From positions 17,368 through 81,367 of the forward strand of contig NZ_JONK01000027.1 in NCBI RefSeq assembly GCF_000711885.1: DNA of 64,000 bases, read 5' to 3'. Of this stretch, positions 28,696-37,927 are shown piece after piece. Within the stretch, counting starts at the first letter, position 1, and every line of letters begins with the position of its first letter. The stretch comes from Chromobacterium haemolyticum DSM 19808 (GTDB lineage Bacteria > Pseudomonadota > Gammaproteobacteria > Burkholderiales > Chromobacteriaceae). A model generated the notes under the pieces. That model searched no databases. It saw nothing but the letters and a program-made list of their open reading frames with translations, and was not told the DNA's origin. Position numbers and translations under genes: made by a program.

Positions 28696-29373
28696 TTATT
28701 TCTTGACGATTTCCTGCTCCACCACCATGTCCAGCACCCAGCGGATGGACGAGGCGTCGGCCGGCGGATTCGCCACTTTGAATTCCTTCAGGCGCAGGCG
28801 GTAGGCGATGCCCGGCTCCGGTTTGAAACCCTCGATCTCGCCGTAGTGCAACTGCCACGGTTGGTCCTTGCTTTCGCGGACCTGCAGGCATTGCATTGGA
28901 GCCACGCCGGTGCAGGGCTTGCGTTCGGCCGCCACATAGACGAAGCGGGTGAGGCCGCCTTCCAGCGAGGGCTGGCGGTCAAAGCTCAGCGTCTTGTCGC
29001 CGGCTTGCAGCGTCAGCTTGTCACCGTCCAGCTTCACCGCGGGCTTGGCGCCCAGGAAGGCGGCCAGCGCGCGGTCCCGCTCCATCGCTTCCGGCGGACA
29101 CATCATCAGCGTGCTGCCCAGTTGGCCGCTGACCAGCTTGCCGCTTTCCAGCGACACCGGGCCGAACATGCCGTTGCAGCCGGCGCGGGCGGACACGCTG
29201 CCGTCCTTGAAGCTCAGGGTGATCGGGTGCTCGGTGGCGGCCTGTTTCCATTGGCCGGCCAGCGCGTCCAGTTTGATATCCGCTTGAGCGTCCATTTTGG
29301 CTCCGGTTTGCGGGGTGGCACAGGCGCTCAGGGCGGCTGCGGTCAGTGCGGCGAGCAAAAGAGATTTTTTCAT
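28696..29373 (-). CDS. META/DUF4377-domain lipoprotein
   Basis: A 225-residue envelope lipoprotein: signal peptide with lipobox LSAC (Cys18), then a META domain (HslJ-like; SARAGCNGMFG and TLMMCPP) and a C-terminal DUF4377-like part (FVYVAAERKPC, CLQVRESKDQPW). Such proteins are outer-membrane or periplasmic, some linked to novobiocin or heat stress; the biochemical function is unknown. A paralogue lies just upstream at 29439-30110. Its stop codon is the TTA target of a family B repeat. Confidence 0.8.
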   Translation of the reverse strand: MKKSLLLAALTAAALSACATPQTGAKMDAQADIKLDALAGQWKQAATEHPITLSFKDGSVSARAGCNGMFGPVSLESGKLVSGQLGSTLMMCPPEAMERDRALAAFLGAKPAVKLDGDKLTLQAGDKTLSFDRQPSLEGGLTRFVYVAAERKPCTGVAPMQCLQVRESKDQPWQLHYGEIEGFKPEPGIAYRLRLKEFKVANPPADASSIRWVLDMVVEQEIVKK

Positions 29374-29438
29374 TATCGATGTTCCGTGGTTAAGGGCAGG
29401 GACGGGATGCTCTTGGAGCGCCCGCCGTTCTCTAGAGT

Positions 29439-30110
29439 TCAGCGTAGCTTGCTGACTTCCTCGCTGTAGACGATGCGTTCCAGCGTCCAGCGCGAGCCGG
29501 CGTCGGCCTGCGCCGCCGGTTTCAGCTTAATGTAGTAGCTGACGCCGGGCTTGGGGTGGAAGCCGGCGATTTCGCCTTGCAACGGCCGCCAGTTTTGCTC
29601 GGCGCGTTCGCGCACCTGAAGGCAGTCGCGCGTGGCTTCGCCGTTGTGGCAGGCCTGGCGTTCAGGCGCCACGTACAGGTATTGCAGCTTGGCCGGCTGG
29701 GCCGTCGGGTCGGGGTTAGGCGTCAAGCGCACGAAGCGGTACTCGGCGCGTTCCGATTTCAGCACCAGCTTCTGCGCGCGGCCGTCCGGCAGCACGCGGA
29801 AGGGGCTGGAGAGGAAGGCGATGAAGTGTTGCTCCATCTCCATCAGCGGCGGCCGGCAGGCCATGCGGGTGGTGGCCACCTGCGCCTTGCCCTGAGCGTC
29901 AACGGTGCGGATGAAGCGGTTGCAGCCGGCGAAGCCGGTCATCTTGCCCGGTTGGAAGGCCACGGTGGGCGGCTGGCCCGCGGGCGCGGGTTCCACCATC
30001 TGCCATTCGGTTCCCTGCAGATTGGGCATGGCCAGCGCCGGCAGCGGCAAGGCCAGCGCGCCCAGCCAGAGCGCAGCCAGGCGCCGGGCGGAGAAGCCAG
30101 TATTTTGCAT
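29439..30110 (-). CDS. META/DUF4377-domain secreted protein, paralogue
   Basis: A 223-residue protein with a signal peptide (MQNTGFSARRLAALW to ALAMPN) but no lipobox. The META region has FAGCNRFIR and TRMACRPPLMEME; the C-terminal part YLYVAPERQACHNGE and CLQVRERAEQNWR parallels the lipoprotein next door, so the pair arose by duplication. I chose 30110, where GGAGT lies seven bases upstream. The same frame stays open far into pntB but that extension is a shadow. A terminator separates it from pntB. Confidence 0.78.
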   Translation of the reverse strand: MQNTGFSARRLAALWLGALALPLPALAMPNLQGTEWQMVEPAPAGQPPTVAFQPGKMTGFAGCNRFIRTVDAQGKAQVATTRMACRPPLMEMEQHFIAFLSSPFRVLPDGRAQKLVLKSERAEYRFVRLTPNPDPTAQPAKLQYLYVAPERQACHNGEATRDCLQVRERAEQNWRPLQGEIAGFHPKPGVSYYIKLKPAAQADAGSRWTLERIVYSEEVSKLR

Positions 30111-30221
30111 TGCCATACTCCATGTATAAACAAAAACTAATATTTGTTTACAATACACCTGATAACCGCCGCTTGTGAAGCAGGGCGGCGCGGAAAAGCG
30201 GGGCTCGAAATAGACGGAAAC

Positions 30222-30257
30222 AAAAAACCGCCCAAGCTTAAAACATTGGACGGTTTT
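30222..30257 (-). terminator. Terminator after pntB
   Basis: AAAACCGCCCAA pairs with TTGGACGGTTTT around GCTTAAAACA (one A.C mismatch in the stem); the A run on the plus strand gives a T tract on the minus strand. It starts 27 bases beyond the pntB stop. Confidence 0.7.
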
Positions 30258-30283
30258 GAAATGCCATGGGCATGGTTGATGCG

Positions 30284-31660
30284 CTATAGCTGCTCCACTC
30301 CCCTGAGCAACTCCTCCACCACTTTCTTGGCGTCGCCGAACACCATCATGGTCTTGTCCATATAGAACAACTCGTTGTCCAGACCGGCGTAGCCGGCGTT
30401 CATCGAGCGTTTGACCACGATCACGCTGCGCGATTTGTGCGCGTCCAGGATGGGCATGCCGTAGATCGGGCTGGTTTTGTCCTTCTGCGCGGCCGGGTTG
30501 ACCACATCGTTGGCGCCTATCACCAGCACCACGTCGGTGTTGGAGAAATCGGAGTTGATCTCCTCCATCTCCTGCACCTGCTCGTAGGGCACCTCGGCCT
30601 CGGCCAGCAGCACGTTCATATGGCCCGGCATCCGGCCCGCCACAGGGTGGATGGCGTAGCGCACGTTGACGCCCTTCTGGTGCAGGATTTCGGCAAACTC
30701 CTGCAAGGCGTGCTGAGCGCGCGACACTGCCAGGCCGTAGCCGGGGACGATGATCACGCTGTCGGCGTTGGCCATCAGGAAGGCGGCGTCCTCTGGGGAG
30801 CCGGATTTGTGGTTCTTGGGCCCGCTGTCGCCGGCACCGCCCCCCGTGGCCGCCTCGGCGCCGAAGCCGCCCAGCAGCACCGCGATGATGGAGCGGTTCA
30901 TGGCCTTGCACATGATGTAGGACAGAATAGCGCCGGAAGCGCCGACGCAAGCGCCGGCGATGATCAGCACCGGGTTGTTCAGCGTGAAGCCGATGCCGGC
31001 GGCCGCCCAGCCGGAGTAGGAGTTGAGCATGGACACCACTACCGGCATGTCGGCGCCGCCGATCGGAATGATCAGTGTCACGCCCAGCGCCAGCGCGATG
31101 GCCAGCATGGTCAGGAAGGCGGCCTGGCTGTCGCTGAGGAAATACACCACGCCAAAGCCAACCATGGCGACGGCCAGCAGCAGATTAAGCAGGTGTTGGC
31201 CTTTGAAGTTCACGGCCTTGGAGCCGAAGCGCCCGGACAGCTTGCCGTAGGCGATCACCGAGGCGGTGAAGGTGATCGCGCCGATGAAGGCGCCGATGAA
31301 CAGCTCCACCTTTTGCACCTGGGTGTGCTCCACGCCGCTGTGGAAGATGGCCGCCACCGCGATCAGCACCGCGGACAGGCCCACCAGCGAATGCATCGCC
31401 GCCACCAGTTCCGGCATGCCGGTCATCTGCACGGTCTTGGCCTTCCACGCGCCGATGGCGCCGCCGGCGACAATGGCGGACGCGATCAGCGCCAGCACCG
31501 GTTTGTCCATGATCAGCAAGGTGGTGGCCACGGCGATGAGCATCCCTATCATGCCGTAGAGGTTGCCGCGCAAGGCGGAGGCCGGACTGGACAGCCCCTT
31601 GAGCGCCAGGATGAACAACACCGCGGCGATGAGATAAAGAATTGCGGACAGGTTTTCCAT
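30284..31660 (-). CDS. pntB: NAD(P) transhydrogenase subunit beta
   Basis: Membrane and NADP(H)-binding subunit of proton-translocating transhydrogenase, 458 residues. About nine membrane helices (to ~residue 265) precede the dIII domain with VIIVPGYGLAVSRAQHAL, HPVAGRMPGHMNVLL and VVLVIGANDVVNP. It converts NADH plus NADP+ to NADPH using the proton gradient. Third gene of pntA1-pntA2-pntB; the intergenic distance to pntA2 is nine bases. Confidence 0.96.
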   Translation of the reverse strand: MENLSAILYLIAAVLFILALKGLSSPASALRGNLYGMIGMLIAVATTLLIMDKPVLALIASAIVAGGAIGAWKAKTVQMTGMPELVAAMHSLVGLSAVLIAVAAIFHSGVEHTQVQKVELFIGAFIGAITFTASVIAYGKLSGRFGSKAVNFKGQHLLNLLLAVAMVGFGVVYFLSDSQAAFLTMLAIALALGVTLIIPIGGADMPVVVSMLNSYSGWAAAGIGFTLNNPVLIIAGACVGASGAILSYIMCKAMNRSIIAVLLGGFGAEAATGGGAGDSGPKNHKSGSPEDAAFLMANADSVIIVPGYGLAVSRAQHALQEFAEILHQKGVNVRYAIHPVAGRMPGHMNVLLAEAEVPYEQVQEMEEINSDFSNTDVVLVIGANDVVNPAAQKDKTSPIYGMPILDAHKSRSVIVVKRSMNAGYAGLDNELFYMDKTMMVFGDAKKVVEELLRGVEQL

Positions 31661-31669
31661 CTTGGTCCC

Positions 31670-31966
31670 TTATTTCTTCTTTTTCTTGAACATGTCCAGC
31701 ATCCTCTGGGTGACCAGGAAGCCCCCGAAGATGTTGATGCTGGCGAGGAAGATGCCGATGGTGCCCAACACTGACGTGAGGGTGATTTCGGAACCGTTGA
31801 TGTCCACCACCTGCAGCATGGCGCCGACGATGATGATGCCGGAAATGGCGTTGGTCACCGCCATCAGCGGGGTGTGCAGCGCGGGGGTGACGTTCCAGAC
31901 CACGTGGTAGCCGACGAAGACGGCCAGCACGAAGACGGTGAGGCTGGTGATGAAGGGATCTACCAT
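31670..31966 (-). CDS. pntA2: NAD(P) transhydrogenase subunit alpha 2 (membrane part)
   Basis: A 98-residue protein with three membrane helices ([47 protein letters not shown]) and a basic tail KKKKK. It corresponds to the C-terminal membrane part of one-piece PntA, here a separate gene as in Rhodospirillum-type enzymes. It lies ten bases after pntA1 with AGGAGAA upstream of the start. Confidence 0.93.
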   Translation of the reverse strand: MVDPFITSLTVFVLAVFVGYHVVWNVTPALHTPLMAVTNAISGIIIVGAMLQVVDINGSEITLTSVLGTIGIFLASINIFGGFLVTQRMLDMFKKKKK

Positions 31967-31976
31967 CTTGTTCTCC

Positions 31977-33098
31977 TTAATCGGCGGCGGGGAAGCGGAC
32001 CTGGCCGGCGTGGGTCACCAGCGTGGCGGACAGGAGCTCGTCTTCCAGATTGAGGTTCAGGCCTTCCGGCGTCAGCAGCAGGCCGAGGAAGGTCAGCAGG
32101 TTCTTGGCGTACAGGCTGGAGGCGTCCGCCGCCAGCAGGCCGGGCAGATTGGTCTGGCCGACCACGGTGACGCCGTTGTCCAGGCGCACGGTTTCGCCGG
32201 GGCGGGTCAGCGCGCAGTTTCCGCCGGTTTCCGCCGCCAGGTCCACGATGACCGAACCCGGCTTCATCGCCTCCACCACCTCGGCCGACAGCAGCTTGGG
32301 CGCCGGTTTTCCCGGGATCAGCGCGGTGGTGATCACGATGTCCGCCGCCTTGGCGTGTTTGGCCACCAGTTCGCCCTGGCGCTGGCGATAGCTCTCGGAC
32401 ATTTCCTTGGCGTAAACGCCGCTATTGGCCATTTTTTCTTCTTCGCTCATCGGCACTTCGATGAACTTGGCGCCCAGCGACTCCACCTGTTCCTTGGTGG
32501 CCGGACGCACGTCGAAGGCCTCCACCACCGCGCCCAGGCGCTTGCCGGTGGCAATGGCCTGCAGGCCGGCCACGCCCACGCCCAGAATCAGCAGCCGGGC
32601 CGGCTTCACCGTGCCGGCCGCGGTCATCAGCATGGGCATGAAGCGCGGATAGTGCTGGGTGGCCAGCAGCACCGCGCGGTAGCCGGCGATATTGTTCTGG
32701 CTGGAGAGCACATCCATGCTCTGCGCGCGGGTGCTGCGCGGCAGCAATTCCAGCGCGAAGGCGGAGACGCGTTTGGCGGCCAGCGCCGGCAGATTGTGGT
32801 TGTGATAGGGGTTGAGCTGGCCGATCAGCACCGCGCCGTCCTTCAGCGCGGCAATGCCGTCCTCGTCCAGCGGGCGCACCGTCAGCACGATGTCGGCCTG
32901 GGCCAGCGCCGCGGCTCGGTCCGCCGCGATGGCGGCTCCGGCGTCCTGATAGGCCGCGTCCGGCTGCGCGGCCGCGAGGCCTGCGCCGCTTTCCACCGTG
33001 ACGGCGTGGCCGCCGGCCACGAGTTTCTTCACCGTGTCCGGCGTTGCGGCCACGCGGTGTTCACCGGCCAGCCTCTCGGCTGGAATAGCGATATGCAT
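31977..33098 (-). CDS. pntA1: NAD(P) transhydrogenase subunit alpha 1 (NAD-binding part)
   Basis: A 373-residue soluble dI subunit related to alanine dehydrogenase. The N-terminus [20 protein letters not shown] is typical; the Rossmann motif [20 protein letters not shown] and the mobile loop ([15 protein letters not shown]) are present. First gene of the transhydrogenase operon. It supplies the NADH site and works with pntA2-pntB at the inner membrane. Confidence 0.94.
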   Translation of the reverse strand: MHIAIPAERLAGEHRVAATPDTVKKLVAGGHAVTVESGAGLAAAQPDAAYQDAGAAIAADRAAALAQADIVLTVRPLDEDGIAALKDGAVLIGQLNPYHNHNLPALAAKRVSAFALELLPRSTRAQSMDVLSSQNNIAGYRAVLLATQHYPRFMPMLMTAAGTVKPARLLILGVGVAGLQAIATGKRLGAVVEAFDVRPATKEQVESLGAKFIEVPMSEEEKMANSGVYAKEMSESYRQRQGELVAKHAKAADIVITTALIPGKPAPKLLSAEVVEAMKPGSVIVDLAAETGGNCALTRPGETVRLDNGVTVVGQTNLPGLLAADASSLYAKNLLTFLGLLLTPEGLNLNLEDELLSATLVTHAGQVRFPAAD

Positions 33099-33559
33099 GG
33101 TCTTCCTTTCCTGCGATTAGATAACAAAGATTCCAGATAGCGAACGCCCGTGCGGCGAAAATAGAACGAGCGTTTGAATTCAATTAAAGGCATGCGGGAT
33201 TTTTCCGCGCAACACTTATATTGCCGACCGTATACCGTCGGACAATTTCGACGGATAAAGGGCCGGATGCTAGCAAAACCCTACAGCAGCGATGTGACGT
33301 GAATCAGACAGAGGCCAGTCAACGGCTGTTGGAGCGGAAATGCGGAAGAAAGACGGCGAAGCAGCCACGGGCGGGCAGGCGGAACAAGGCGCGGAGGCAA
33401 GTACGGCCGGTCGACGCGCATATGCTGCCGGCAAGGCTTATGCAGGACACTAGCGTTGATGGCGCGGCTTGTAAAGCTGCGCCATGCGCCAGTTGCCAGC
33501 CAGGGCGAGCGCCCGCGGCGGCCGGCGTTGGCTGTTGCGCGCGCGCGACGGAGGGCCGG
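33099..33559. other. Intergenic region upstream of pntA1
   Basis: No convincing gene. The part nearest pntA1 is AT-richer and presumably holds its promoter. A near-palindrome CCGACCGTATACCGTCGG lies at 33224-33241. The remaining 300 bases are GC-rich without recognisable signals; an open frame across 33221-33592 has no family-like content. Confidence 0.4.
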
Positions 33560-34303
33560 CTAGAAAGCCGGCCGCGACGCTTCCGCCAATAACCGCTCCA
33601 CGGTGCCGTCCTGCAACATGGAGCGCATCGCCCTGGCGATGCGGCGCTTGTGCGGAGAGCGCGGGGACAGGCCGATGCGGCGCGGTTCCGGGGAATACAG
33701 CAGCAGCGGCGCGCGCTTTACGTATTGGCGGAATTCGGAGCTGGCGGCCAGCTCGGCGGTTTGGCGTTCATCGGCGATCAAGGCGTCGATGCGGCCGGCC
33801 TTGAGCTTGCGGAAGTTGGAGTCCAGCGACGGGGCCGGCTCGCGCCGCACGCGCAGGTCGCTATCGAATTCGTCCTGGTAGCGTACGCCCTCCTCCACGC
33901 CGATCAGAAAGGGGTAGAGCTGACGATAACTGCGCAGCGGCCGCGGGTCGTCGGCGCGCTGATACAAGGCTAGACGGCTACCGGAGGCGAAGGCGGGGTC
34001 GATGAAGTCGATGAATTCGCGGCGGGCCGGGGTGCTTTTCACCCCGATCACCACATCCGCCTTGCCCTGGCGCAGGTATTGAAGACAGCGGGTCAGCGGG
34101 CAGGGGAGGAAGACCAGCCTCAGCTTGGCGCGCCTGGCCATCTCGCGCATCAGCTCGGTGTACGGGCCTTGAGGCGCGCCGTGCGCGTCCATGGTCTTCC
34201 AGGGCGGGAACAGATTGTAGGCGAAGACCAGTGCCGGCTCCGCCGCCGCGCACTGCATGCCTGCCATCAGGCAGGCCAGAGCCAAAAGGGACTTGAGTTT
34301 CAC
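33560..34303 (-). CDS. Periplasmic solute-binding protein (amino-acid ABC type, PBP2)
   Basis: A 247-residue exported protein with a signal peptide (MKLKSLLALACLMAGMQCAAA) and the type 2 periplasmic-binding fold: FAYNLFPPWKTMD at the start, LRQGKADVVIGVKSTPARREF, and a C-terminal lobe ending in RMSML-type helices. Related stand-alone proteins bind amino acids or act as sensory binding proteins. No permease or ATPase gene is adjacent, so it may be an orphan receptor. Ligand unknown. Confidence 0.75.
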   Translation of the reverse strand: MKLKSLLALACLMAGMQCAAAEPALVFAYNLFPPWKTMDAHGAPQGPYTELMREMARRAKLRLVFLPCPLTRCLQYLRQGKADVVIGVKSTPARREFIDFIDPAFASGSRLALYQRADDPRPLRSYRQLYPFLIGVEEGVRYQDEFDSDLRVRREPAPSLDSNFRKLKAGRIDALIADERQTAELAASSEFRQYVKRAPLLLYSPEPRRIGLSPRSPHKRRIARAMRSMLQDGTVERLLAEASRPAF

Positions 34304-34612
34304 AATGATGCACAGATGCGAACGGGCGTCGGCGGCCCCACGCAGCCGACTGTAGCCAGAGAGCCATTATCGGACGGCTGGGCGCGGCACGGGCGGGAAA
34401 ATTCACCGTTCCGAAAAAAACCATGAAAACAGTATGGTATTGGAAATGTCCGCATTGGCAACCTGTCCCATTGGCTGGCGCGGCGCGGATCGGCGTGGAG
34501 CGCCGCGCGTCGGCTTGCCGTTTTCAATCGAAGAACGGTAGGCTGTTGATTGTAAACATGTTTAACGAAGGCGCGCCATGGGTTTCATCATCGCCGCGGA
34601 GGAGGGCTGAGC
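34304..34612. other. Divergent promoter region, solute-binding protein / cdhR
   Basis: About 309 bases without a gene. An AT-richer patch near 34420-34460 and 34545-34570 may carry promoters. No clear operator or terminator was seen. Confidence 0.3.
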
Positions 34613-35548
34613 ATGCGGGATTTCAGCTTTGTGCTGCTGCCCGAGTTTTCCATGCTGGGTTTGCTGGCGGCCACCGAGCCCTTGCGCGTGGCCAACCGCT
34701 TTCACGGCGGCGCCTATCGCTGGCGGCTGTTGAGCGCCGATGGCCGGCCGGTGGTCGCCAGCAACGGCATGTCCTTGGCGGCGCACGGCGCCTGGGGCGA
34801 GGCGGAAGCGGCCGACGCGGTGTTGGTGGTGGCCGGTTTTCATCCGCTGCGCCACGGCGGCGCCGGCCTGCTGGCCTGGCTGCGCGGTCAGGACGCCGCC
34901 GGTCGGGTGCTGGGCGGCATCGATACCGGCTGTTTCATCCTGGCCGAGGCCGGACTGTTCCGGCAGCAGCGGCTGACCCTGCACTGGGAGGCGCTGCCGG
35001 CGTTCCGCGAGCGCTATCCCTTGCTCAATGCCACGCAGGAGCTTTACGAACTGGGGCCGCGGCGCATCAGTTCCGCCGGCGGCACCGCCTCCATCGACAT
35101 GATGCTGGCCTTGATGGCGCGCAGCCATGGCCATGATCTGGCGGTGCAGGTTTCGGAGCAATTCGTGCTGGGGCGCATCCGCGCCCAGAGCGATCATCAA
35201 CGGCTGGAGCTGGGCGCGCGTTACGGTGTGCACAGCCGCAAATTGATCCAGGCCCTGGCCCTGATGGAAAAACATATGGACGCGCCGTTGGACAGCGCGG
35301 CCTTGGCGGCCGGGGTGGGCGTGACGGCGCGTCAGCTGCAACGCTTGTTCCGCGCCCAGTTGGGCGCGGCGCCCAATGTCTTTTACCTGGGCCTGCGCCT
35401 GGAACACGGGCAGCGCTTGCTGCGCCAGAGCGGGCTTAACGTCACCCAGGTCAGCGCGGCGTGCGGCTTCGAGTCCGCTAGTTACTTCGCGCGCGCCTAT
35501 CGCCGCCGCTTCGGCTGCGCGCCGGGAACGGAGCGGCGCGAGGCGTGA
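34613..35548 (+). CDS. cdhR: GlxA/AraC-family activator of carnitine catabolism (CdhR-like)
   Basis: A 311-residue regulator with an N-terminal DJ-1/PfpI-like domain (FSFVLLPEFSMLG; GGIDTGCFILAEAGL) and a C-terminal AraC helix-turn-helix pair (LAAGVGVTARQLQRLFRAQ; VSAACGFESASYFARAYRRR). GlxA-type regulators of this layout control glycine betaine, carnitine and related compounds. It faces the caiX-cdhCAB operon, matching cdhR in Pseudomonas. GGAGGAGGG precedes the ATG. Confidence 0.8.
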   Translation: MRDFSFVLLPEFSMLGLLAATEPLRVANRFHGGAYRWRLLSADGRPVVASNGMSLAAHGAWGEAEAADAVLVVAGFHPLRHGGAGLLAWLRGQDAAGRVLGGIDTGCFILAEAGLFRQQRLTLHWEALPAFRERYPLLNATQELYELGPRRISSAGGTASIDMMLALMARSHGHDLAVQVSEQFVLGRIRAQSDHQRLELGARYGVHSRKLIQALALMEKHMDAPLDSAALAAGVGVTARQLQRLFRAQLGAAPNVFYLGLRLEHGQRLLRQSGLNVTQVSAACGFESASYFARAYRRRFGCAPGTERREA

Positions 35549-35597
35549 GCCGCTTTCCAGCGCTTGTTCAATAGCGCGGCGGGCACGTAACAGGTTC

Positions 35598-36068
35598 TCA
35601 GCGCATCTCGATGCGGCGGCCGCAGTCCTCGGGCCAGGGCAGGCCGGCTTGTCGACGCGCCAGCGCGTCCAAGCTGTGCTGCACCGGCGCTGAGAACGGC
35701 GCGCTCCGGCCCCGCTCGGGGTCCACATTGAGCAGCATCAGCTCGCAGCCGGCCGCGGCGTCGGCCTCCTCGTCGCGATGCAGGCTCAGATAGAGCCGCA
35801 GCCGCTTGGCATCGTGGTCCAGCAGCCGGCCCTCCACCCGCAGCTCGGCTTGTTGGCGGATTTCGCGTAGATAGCGCAGATGCAGCTCCGCCGTGTATAG
35901 GGTGTGGCCGCCGCGCTCACGCGCCGTGGCGTCCATGCCGATGCGCTTCATCAGCGCGTCCACCGCGTGGCTGAACACCAGCAGGTAATAGGCGTCGCGG
36001 ACGTGACCGTTGTAGTCCAGCCATTCCGGCCGCGTTTGCGCGTGGAGCAGGACGAGGCGCTTATTCAT
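35598..36068 (-). CDS. cdhB: Betainyl-CoA thioesterase (hot-dog fold)
   Basis: A 156-residue hot-dog thioesterase with the family motif [19 protein letters not shown], where the Asp is the usual catalytic residue. In the Pseudomonas pathway it hydrolyses betainyl-CoA to glycine betaine and CoA. The ATG at 36068 overlaps the cdhA stop (ATGAATAA). Last gene of the carnitine operon. Confidence 0.83.
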   Translation of the reverse strand: MNKRLVLLHAQTRPEWLDYNGHVRDAYYLLVFSHAVDALMKRIGMDATARERGGHTLYTAELHLRYLREIRQQAELRVEGRLLDHDAKRLRLYLSLHRDEEADAAAGCELMLLNVDPERGRSAPFSAPVQHSLDALARRQAGLPWPEDCGRRIEMR

Positions 36069-37023
36069 GCGCGGCCAGTCCATGCTTGCGCTTGGCGGCC
36101 GCCACCGCTTCCATGATTCCAATCAGGCAGTCGTCGCGATAGCGCTCCAGATCGGCGATGGAGCGCTGACCCAACTGGCGCGCGCAACCGTCCACCACCC
36201 GATCTATCAGCGCTTCGCTCAAGTCCGGCGCCGGTAGCCGGGTCCAGGGCAGTTGCAGCGCCGGGCCGAACTGGCTCAGAAAGTGGCGCATGCCGGCTTC
36301 GCCGCCGGCTAGGGCGTAAGTCTGGAAGGTGCCCATGAAGGCCCAGCGCAGGCCGGCGCCGAAGCGGATGGCGTCGTCGATTTCGCCGGTGGTGGCCACG
36401 CCGTCGTTGACCAGGTGCAGCGCTTCCCGCCACAGGGCCTCCAGCAGCCGGTCGGCGATGAAGCCGGGCACCTCGTGGCGCACGCGCAGCGGCCGCATGC
36501 CCAGCGCCGTATAGACGCGCTCGGCGGCATCCAGCGCCTGCGGCGCGGTGTCGCGTCCGCCCAGCACCTCGACCAGTGGCAGCAGATAGACCGGATTGAA
36601 GGGGTGGCCCACCACGCAGCGCGCCGGTCGGCGGACGTCCTGGTAAAACTCGGAAGGCAGCAGGCCGGAGGTGGAGGAGGCGATGATGACCGTCTCCGGC
36701 GCGGCCGCATCGGCGCGGCGATGCAGCTCCTGTTTCAGCGCCAGCGTTTCCGGCGCGCTTTCCTGGATGAAGTCGGCGGCGGCGGCGCAGTCTTCCAGCC
36801 GGGAAACGAAGCGCAGCCGCTCGGGCGCGGCGCCGGCGGCCAGGCCGCGGCGTTCCAGCGCCGGCCAGGCGCGCTCCACTTGGGCGCGCAGACGTGCTTC
36901 GGCCTGCGGCGCGGGGTCCCAGGCCAGCACGTCGCGGCCAGCCGCCAGCGCGCGGCAGGCCCAGCCGCCGCCGATGACGCCGGCGCCCAGCACGCCGAAG
37001 GTGGCGATGTCGGTACGGTACAT
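36061..37023 (-). CDS. cdhA: L-carnitine dehydrogenase
   Basis: A 320-residue member of the 3-hydroxyacyl-CoA dehydrogenase family that oxidises L-carnitine to 3-dehydrocarnitine with NAD+. The Rossmann motif [16 protein letters not shown] is at the N-terminus; the catalytic region [26 protein letters not shown] and [11 protein letters not shown] follow. It starts one base after cdhC and overlaps cdhB. The neighbours make carnitine the most likely substrate. Confidence 0.88.
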   Translation of the reverse strand: MYRTDIATFGVLGAGVIGGGWACRALAAGRDVLAWDPAPQAEARLRAQVERAWPALERRGLAAGAAPERLRFVSRLEDCAAAADFIQESAPETLALKQELHRRADAAAPETVIIASSTSGLLPSEFYQDVRRPARCVVGHPFNPVYLLPLVEVLGGRDTAPQALDAAERVYTALGMRPLRVRHEVPGFIADRLLEALWREALHLVNDGVATTGEIDDAIRFGAGLRWAFMGTFQTYALAGGEAGMRHFLSQFGPALQLPWTRLPAPDLSEALIDRVVDGCARQLGQRSIADLERYRDDCLIGIMEAVAAAKRKHGLAAHE

Positions 37024-37024
37024 C

Positions 37025-37927
37025 TCAATCTCCTTTTCCGCGGCGCGGGGGCAGGCCCAGGTGGATCCGGCCTTCCACCGGCGTCAGCACGCGTGCGCCC
37101 ATCAGGTCCAGCAATCGCCGCGCCTGTTCCACCAGCGCGCCGTTGCTGGCGTACACCCCTTTGGCCAGATACAGATTGTCTTCCAGCCCCACCCGGACAT
37201 GGCCGCCCAGCAAGGCCGCTTGCGCCACCATGGGCATTTGTAGCCGGCCGATGCCGAAGGCCGCCCACTGCGCGCCCGGCGGCAGGCTGTCCACCATAGC
37301 CTTCATCGTGGTGGTGTCGGCCGGCGCGCCCCAGGGGATGCCCAGGCAGAGTTGGAACAGCGGCGGCGCGTCCAGCAGACCCTCGCTCAATAATTGTTTG
37401 GCGAAGCGCAGGTGGCCGGTGTCGAACACTTCCAGCTCCGGCTTGACGCCGAGTTGCTGAATGCGCCGCGCGCCGTCGCGCAACTGCCCGGGGGTGGCCA
37501 CGTAGATGAAGTCGCCGTCGCCGAAGTTGAGCGTGCCGCAGTCCAGGGTGCAGATTTCCGGGCGCAATTCCTCCACGTGCAGCAGGCGCTCCAGGCCGCC
37601 GACCAGATCGGTGCCCGGCCCCAGCGGCAGCGGCCGCTCGCCGGGGCCGATCTCCACGTCGCCGCCCATGCCGGCGGTCAGGTTCAGAATCATGTCCACG
37701 CCGGACGCGCGGATGCGGTCCACCAGCTCCCGGTACAGCGCCGGCTCGCGGCTGCCCTTGCCGGTGAGCGGGTCGCGCACATGGCAGTGCACCACGGTGG
37801 CGCCGGCGCGGGCCGCCTCCACCGCGGCGGCGGCAATCTGCTTGGGCGTGACCGGTATCGCCGGATGCTTGCCCACGGTGTCGCCGGCGCCGGTGACGGC
37901 GCAGCTCAGCACGATGTCCCGGTTCAT
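37025..37927 (-). CDS. cdhC: 3-dehydrocarnitine cleavage enzyme (BKACE family)
   Basis: A 300-residue beta-keto acid cleavage enzyme (DUF849). The zinc-binding pair is in VVHCHVRDP, and [12 protein letters not shown] closes the barrel. It uses acetyl-CoA to split 3-dehydrocarnitine into betainyl-CoA and acetoacetate. Its ATG overlaps the caiX stop as ATGA, so its translation may be reduced by the premature stop in caiX. Confidence 0.88.
   Translation of the reverse strand: MNRDIVLSCAVTGAGDTVGKHPAIPVTPKQIAAAAVEAARAGATVVHCHVRDPLTGKGSREPALYRELVDRIRASGVDMILNLTAGMGGDVEIGPGERPLPLGPGTDLVGGLERLLHVEELRPEICTLDCGTLNFGDGDFIYVATPGQLRDGARRIQQLGVKPELEVFDTGHLRFAKQLLSEGLLDAPPLFQLCLGIPWGAPADTTTMKAMVDSLPPGAQWAAFGIGRLQMPMVAQAALLGGHVRVGLEDNLYLAKGVYASNGALVEQARRLLDLMGARVLTPVEGRIHLGLPPRRGKGD

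Noticed and set aside
29439..30950. A 503-codon minus-strand frame joining the META protein to upstream sequence
   Set aside because: The upstream part lies antisense-frame within pntB and has Arg/Gly-rich shadow composition; the real start is near 30110.
33221..33592. Open frame in the gap between pntA1 and the solute-binding protein gene
   Set aside because: Low-complexity Arg/Ala content, no ribosome-binding site and no recognisable motif.
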